The notes under the pieces: model-generated
Seen by the model: only the letters and a program-made list of their open reading frames with translations
What the model was told of the DNA's origin: nothing
Database searches by the model: none
Made by a program: the position numbers and the translations under genes
Shown here: positions 5,364 to 7,176 of the stretch, one piece after another
Layout: every line of letters begins with the position of its first letter
How positions within the stretch are numbered: the first letter of the stretch is position 1
DNA from: Rhodobacterales bacterium
Lineage (GTDB): Bacteria; Pseudomonadota; Alphaproteobacteria; Rhodobacterales; Rhodobacteraceae
DNA: 7,176 bases
Direction: 5' to 3'
Assembly (NCBI GenBank): GCA_025357355.1
Contig: JANXPK010000123.1
Location: forward strand, 1 to 7,176

Positions 5364-5701
5364 TTCGTCTCTCCTCCGGGACGTCCGGCGCAGCCAGGCC
5401 CCAATACAGTTTCTTCCCGTGCGATCGACCACTCGATCAGGGTGCGCCACAGCTTTTCCAGCGTGTCTGGCGGCAGACCTTGCCGCTCGGCGTGGCCCCG
5501 GACCTTGGCAACCACATCCTCGATGCGTTCGTCAATGCGGGCGGGCAGGCCGAGCGCAGTCTTGATGACGGCGGCCCGGTCGACATAGCCGACGCGCTCG
5601 GCAAAAAGCGTCACAAGCGCGGCGTCCACCCGGTCAATCTCGGCCCGGATGTCCGCCATCGTCCGGCATTGCGCCGCTGTCCTGCCCATCACGGTGCCCA
5701 T
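5360..5701 (-). CDS. AroQ-class chorismate mutase, PchB-like
   Basis: A 113-aa all-helical AroQ-fold protein, expected to convert chorismate to prephenate on the phenylalanine/tyrosine route. The opening CRTMADIRAEIDRVD (12-26) resembles the PchB type. Likely active-site residues by comparison are R19, R36, K47 and R59, and the last helix ends EWSIARE, where E96 appears to replace the glutamine of E. coli mutase and PchB; yeast chorismate mutase also uses a glutamate there. An isochorismate pyruvate-lyase role cannot be excluded, but no siderophore or salicylate genes are nearby. ATG 5701 is 9 bases from the fhs stop; an in-frame ATG at 5689 is also possible, and neither has a clear ribosome binding site. 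The stop overlaps the folD start by 4 bp. The last 15 residues are low-complexity. Confidence 0.87.
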   Translation of the reverse strand: MGTVMGRTAAQCRTMADIRAEIDRVDAALVTLFAERVGYVDRAAVIKTALGLPARIDERIEDVVAKVRGHAERQGLPPDTLEKLWRTLIEWSIAREETVLGPGCAGRPGGETK

Positions 5702-5710
5702 GCGCCGCGC

Positions 5711-7176
5711 TTAGAACAGGCCTTCGACATTGCCGTCCGCGTTCAGCCGGATCACCTCGGCTGACGGCACCTTGGGCAGGCCGGGCATCGTCATGATCTC
5801 GCCGCAGATGGCGACGACGAACCCCGCCCCCGCCGACAGCCGCACTTCGCGCACCGGCACCGAATGGCCGACCGGCGCGCCACGCACCGAGGGGTCGGTG
5901 GTGAACGAGTATTGCGTCTTGGCGATGCAGATCGGCAGCTTGCCATAGCCCGCCGCTTCCCAGGTTTTCAGCTGATCGCGGATCGACTTGTCGGCCAGCA
6001 CCTCGTCGGCGTGGTAAATGCGCTTGGCGATGGTTTCGATCTTCTGGAACAGCGGCATTTCGTCGGGATAAAGCGGCGCGAAATTCGACGGGCCTTCGGC
6101 CATCGCCACCACCTTGTGGGCCAGCTCCCCGATGCCGGCCGAGCCCAGCGCCCAGTGCTTGCACAGGATCGCCTCGGCGCCCTGCTCGGCGACATAGGCC
6201 TTCACGGCGGCTATTTCGGCATCGGTATCGCTGAAGAAGTGGTTGATCGCCACGACCACCGGCACGCCAAAGCCTTTGACGTTGCCGATATGGCGGCCAA
6301 GGTTCGGACAGCCCTTTTGCACGGCGGCCACATTCTCGGCCCCCAGATCGGCCTTGGCGACGCCGCCGTTCATCTTCATCGCGCGTACAGTGGCAACGAT
6401 GACGGCGGCAGAGGGTTTGAGGCCGGCCTTGCGGCACTTGATGTCAAAGAACTTTTCCGCGCCAAGATCGGCGCCGAAACCGGCTTCGGTCACGACATAT
6501 TCGCCCAGCTTCAGCGCGGTCTTGGTCGCGATGACAGAGTTGCAGCCATGGGCGATGTTGGCGAAAGGGCCGCCATGCACGAAGGCGGGGTTGTTTTCCA
6601 GCGTCTGCACCAGATTGGGCTGCATCGCGTCCTTCAAGAGCACGGTCATCGCGCCATCGGCCTTGATGTCGCGGCAATAGATCGGCTTCTTTTCTCGCGT
6701 GTAGGCGACAACGATGTTGCCCAACCGGGTTTGCAGATCGTCAAGATCGTTCGACAGGCACAAGATCGCCATGACTTCGGACGCCACGGTGATGTCAAAG
6801 CCGGTCTGGCGCGGAAAGCCGTTCGACACACCGCCCAAAGACACAACGATATCGCGCAAAGCGCGGTCGTTCATGTCCATCACCCGGCGCCACATGATGC
6901 GGCGCTCGTCGATGTCCAGACCGTTGCCCCAGTAGATGTGGTTGTCGATCATGGCCGACAGCAGGTTGTGCGCGCTGGTGATCGCGTGGAAGTCGCCAGT
7001 GAAGTGAAGGTTCATTTCCTCCATCGGCACAACCTGAGAATAGCCGCCGCCCGCAGCCCCGCCTTTCATGCCAAAGTTCGGCCCAAGCGAGGCTTCACGG
7101 ATGCAAACGATAGCCTTCTTGCCGATCCGGTTCAGCGCGTCTGCCAGGCCGACCGAGGTGGTCGTCTTGCCCTCGC
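5711..7176 (-). CDS. fhs: Formate-tetrahydrofolate ligase, 5' end outside the window
   Basis: Cytosolic ATP-dependent enzyme joining formate to THF to give 10-formyl-THF. The frame is open to the right edge; 487 complete codons are visible, about 70 fewer than the usual ~557 aa, so the N-terminus lies beyond 7176. The first visible residues, EGKTTTSVGLADAL, are the end of the family's P-loop (normally PAGEGKTTT). Next come REASLGPNFGMKGGAAGGGYSQVVPMEEMNLHFTGDFHAIT, a family hallmark, and further in DLGAEKFFDIKCR. An internal ATG at 7069 is not the start, since conserved sequence continues upstream. The C-terminus EGLF is followed by TAA (5713-5711). It is probably the first visible gene of a leftward operon with the mutase and folD; Fhs and FolD catalyse adjacent steps of folate one-carbon metabolism. 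Confidence 0.96.
   Translation of the reverse strand, partial: EGKTTTSVGLADALNRIGKKAIVCIREASLGPNFGMKGGAAGGGYSQVVPMEEMNLHFTGDFHAITSAHNLLSAMIDNHIYWGNGLDIDERRIMWRRVMDMNDRALRDIVVSLGGVSNGFPRQTGFDITVASEVMAILCLSNDLDDLQTRLGNIVVAYTREKKPIYCRDIKADGAMTVLLKDAMQPNLVQTLENNPAFVHGGPFANIAHGCNSVIATKTALKLGEYVVTEAGFGADLGAEKFFDIKCRKAGLKPSAAVIVATVRAMKMNGGVAKADLGAENVAAVQKGCPNLGRHIGNVKGFGVPVVVAINHFFSDTDAEIAAVKAYVAEQGAEAILCKHWALGSAGIGELAHKVVAMAEGPSNFAPLYPDEMPLFQKIETIAKRIYHADEVLADKSIRDQLKTWEAAGYGKLPICIAKTQYSFTTDPSVRGAPVGHSVPVREVRLSAGAGFVVAICGEIMTMPGLPKVPSAEVIRLNADGNVEGLF

Overview
The window looks like chromosomal DNA from an alphaproteobacterium, most likely a member of the Rhodobacteraceae. This is inferred from high GC with strong C/G third positions, TTAA-rich CtrA-like sites, the fhs / chorismate mutase / folD cluster, and the sequence style of the proteins. 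No database search was possible, so genus and species are open.

Layout. (1) Positions 1-189 are a regulatory region holding four TGTAG units spaced exactly 11 bp apart, followed in register by TTAA-N7-TTAA. (2) 190-3326 (+) is a two-gene DNA-repair operon: an Lhr-type ligase-associated DEXH helicase and the metallophosphoesterase PdeM, separated by a 12-bp-stem hairpin. The ligase and exonuclease that usually accompany this pair are not in the window. (3) 3327-3692 carries no intact gene but is dense in structure: a TTAA dyad, a second inverted copy of the 4x TGTAG / 2x TTAA module, a GC-rich palindrome, a 54-bp decayed copy of the folD 3' region, and the promoter/operator of the next gene. 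(4) 3693-4476 (+) is an ArsR-type repressor followed by an SRPBCC/AHSA1 protein. The ATG of the second gene, with an ideal ribosome binding site, is out of frame with its body by one base in a C5 run. (5) 4473-7176 (-) is a one-carbon/aromatic operon read leftward: fhs (5' end outside the window), a PchB-like chorismate mutase, and folD. folD and the SRPBCC gene converge and share the four bases CTAG as overlapping stop codons.

How the genes work together. Fhs makes 10-formyl-tetrahydrofolate and FolD interconverts it with 5,10-methylene-tetrahydrofolate, so these two form a folate one-carbon module; the mutase is translationally coupled to folD. The helicase and PdeM are expected to act in DNA end processing or repair with the unseen ligase. 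The ArsR/SRPBCC pair is probably self-regulated and looks like a small cassette placed between two convergent operons, since a folD fragment lies on its far side.

The most unusual items are the pair of inward-facing 11-bp-phased repeat modules that bracket the helicase-pdeM operon, the folD remnant bracketing the ArsR/SRPBCC cassette, and the start-proximal frameshift. I found no CRISPR array, tRNA, rRNA, transposase or integrase.
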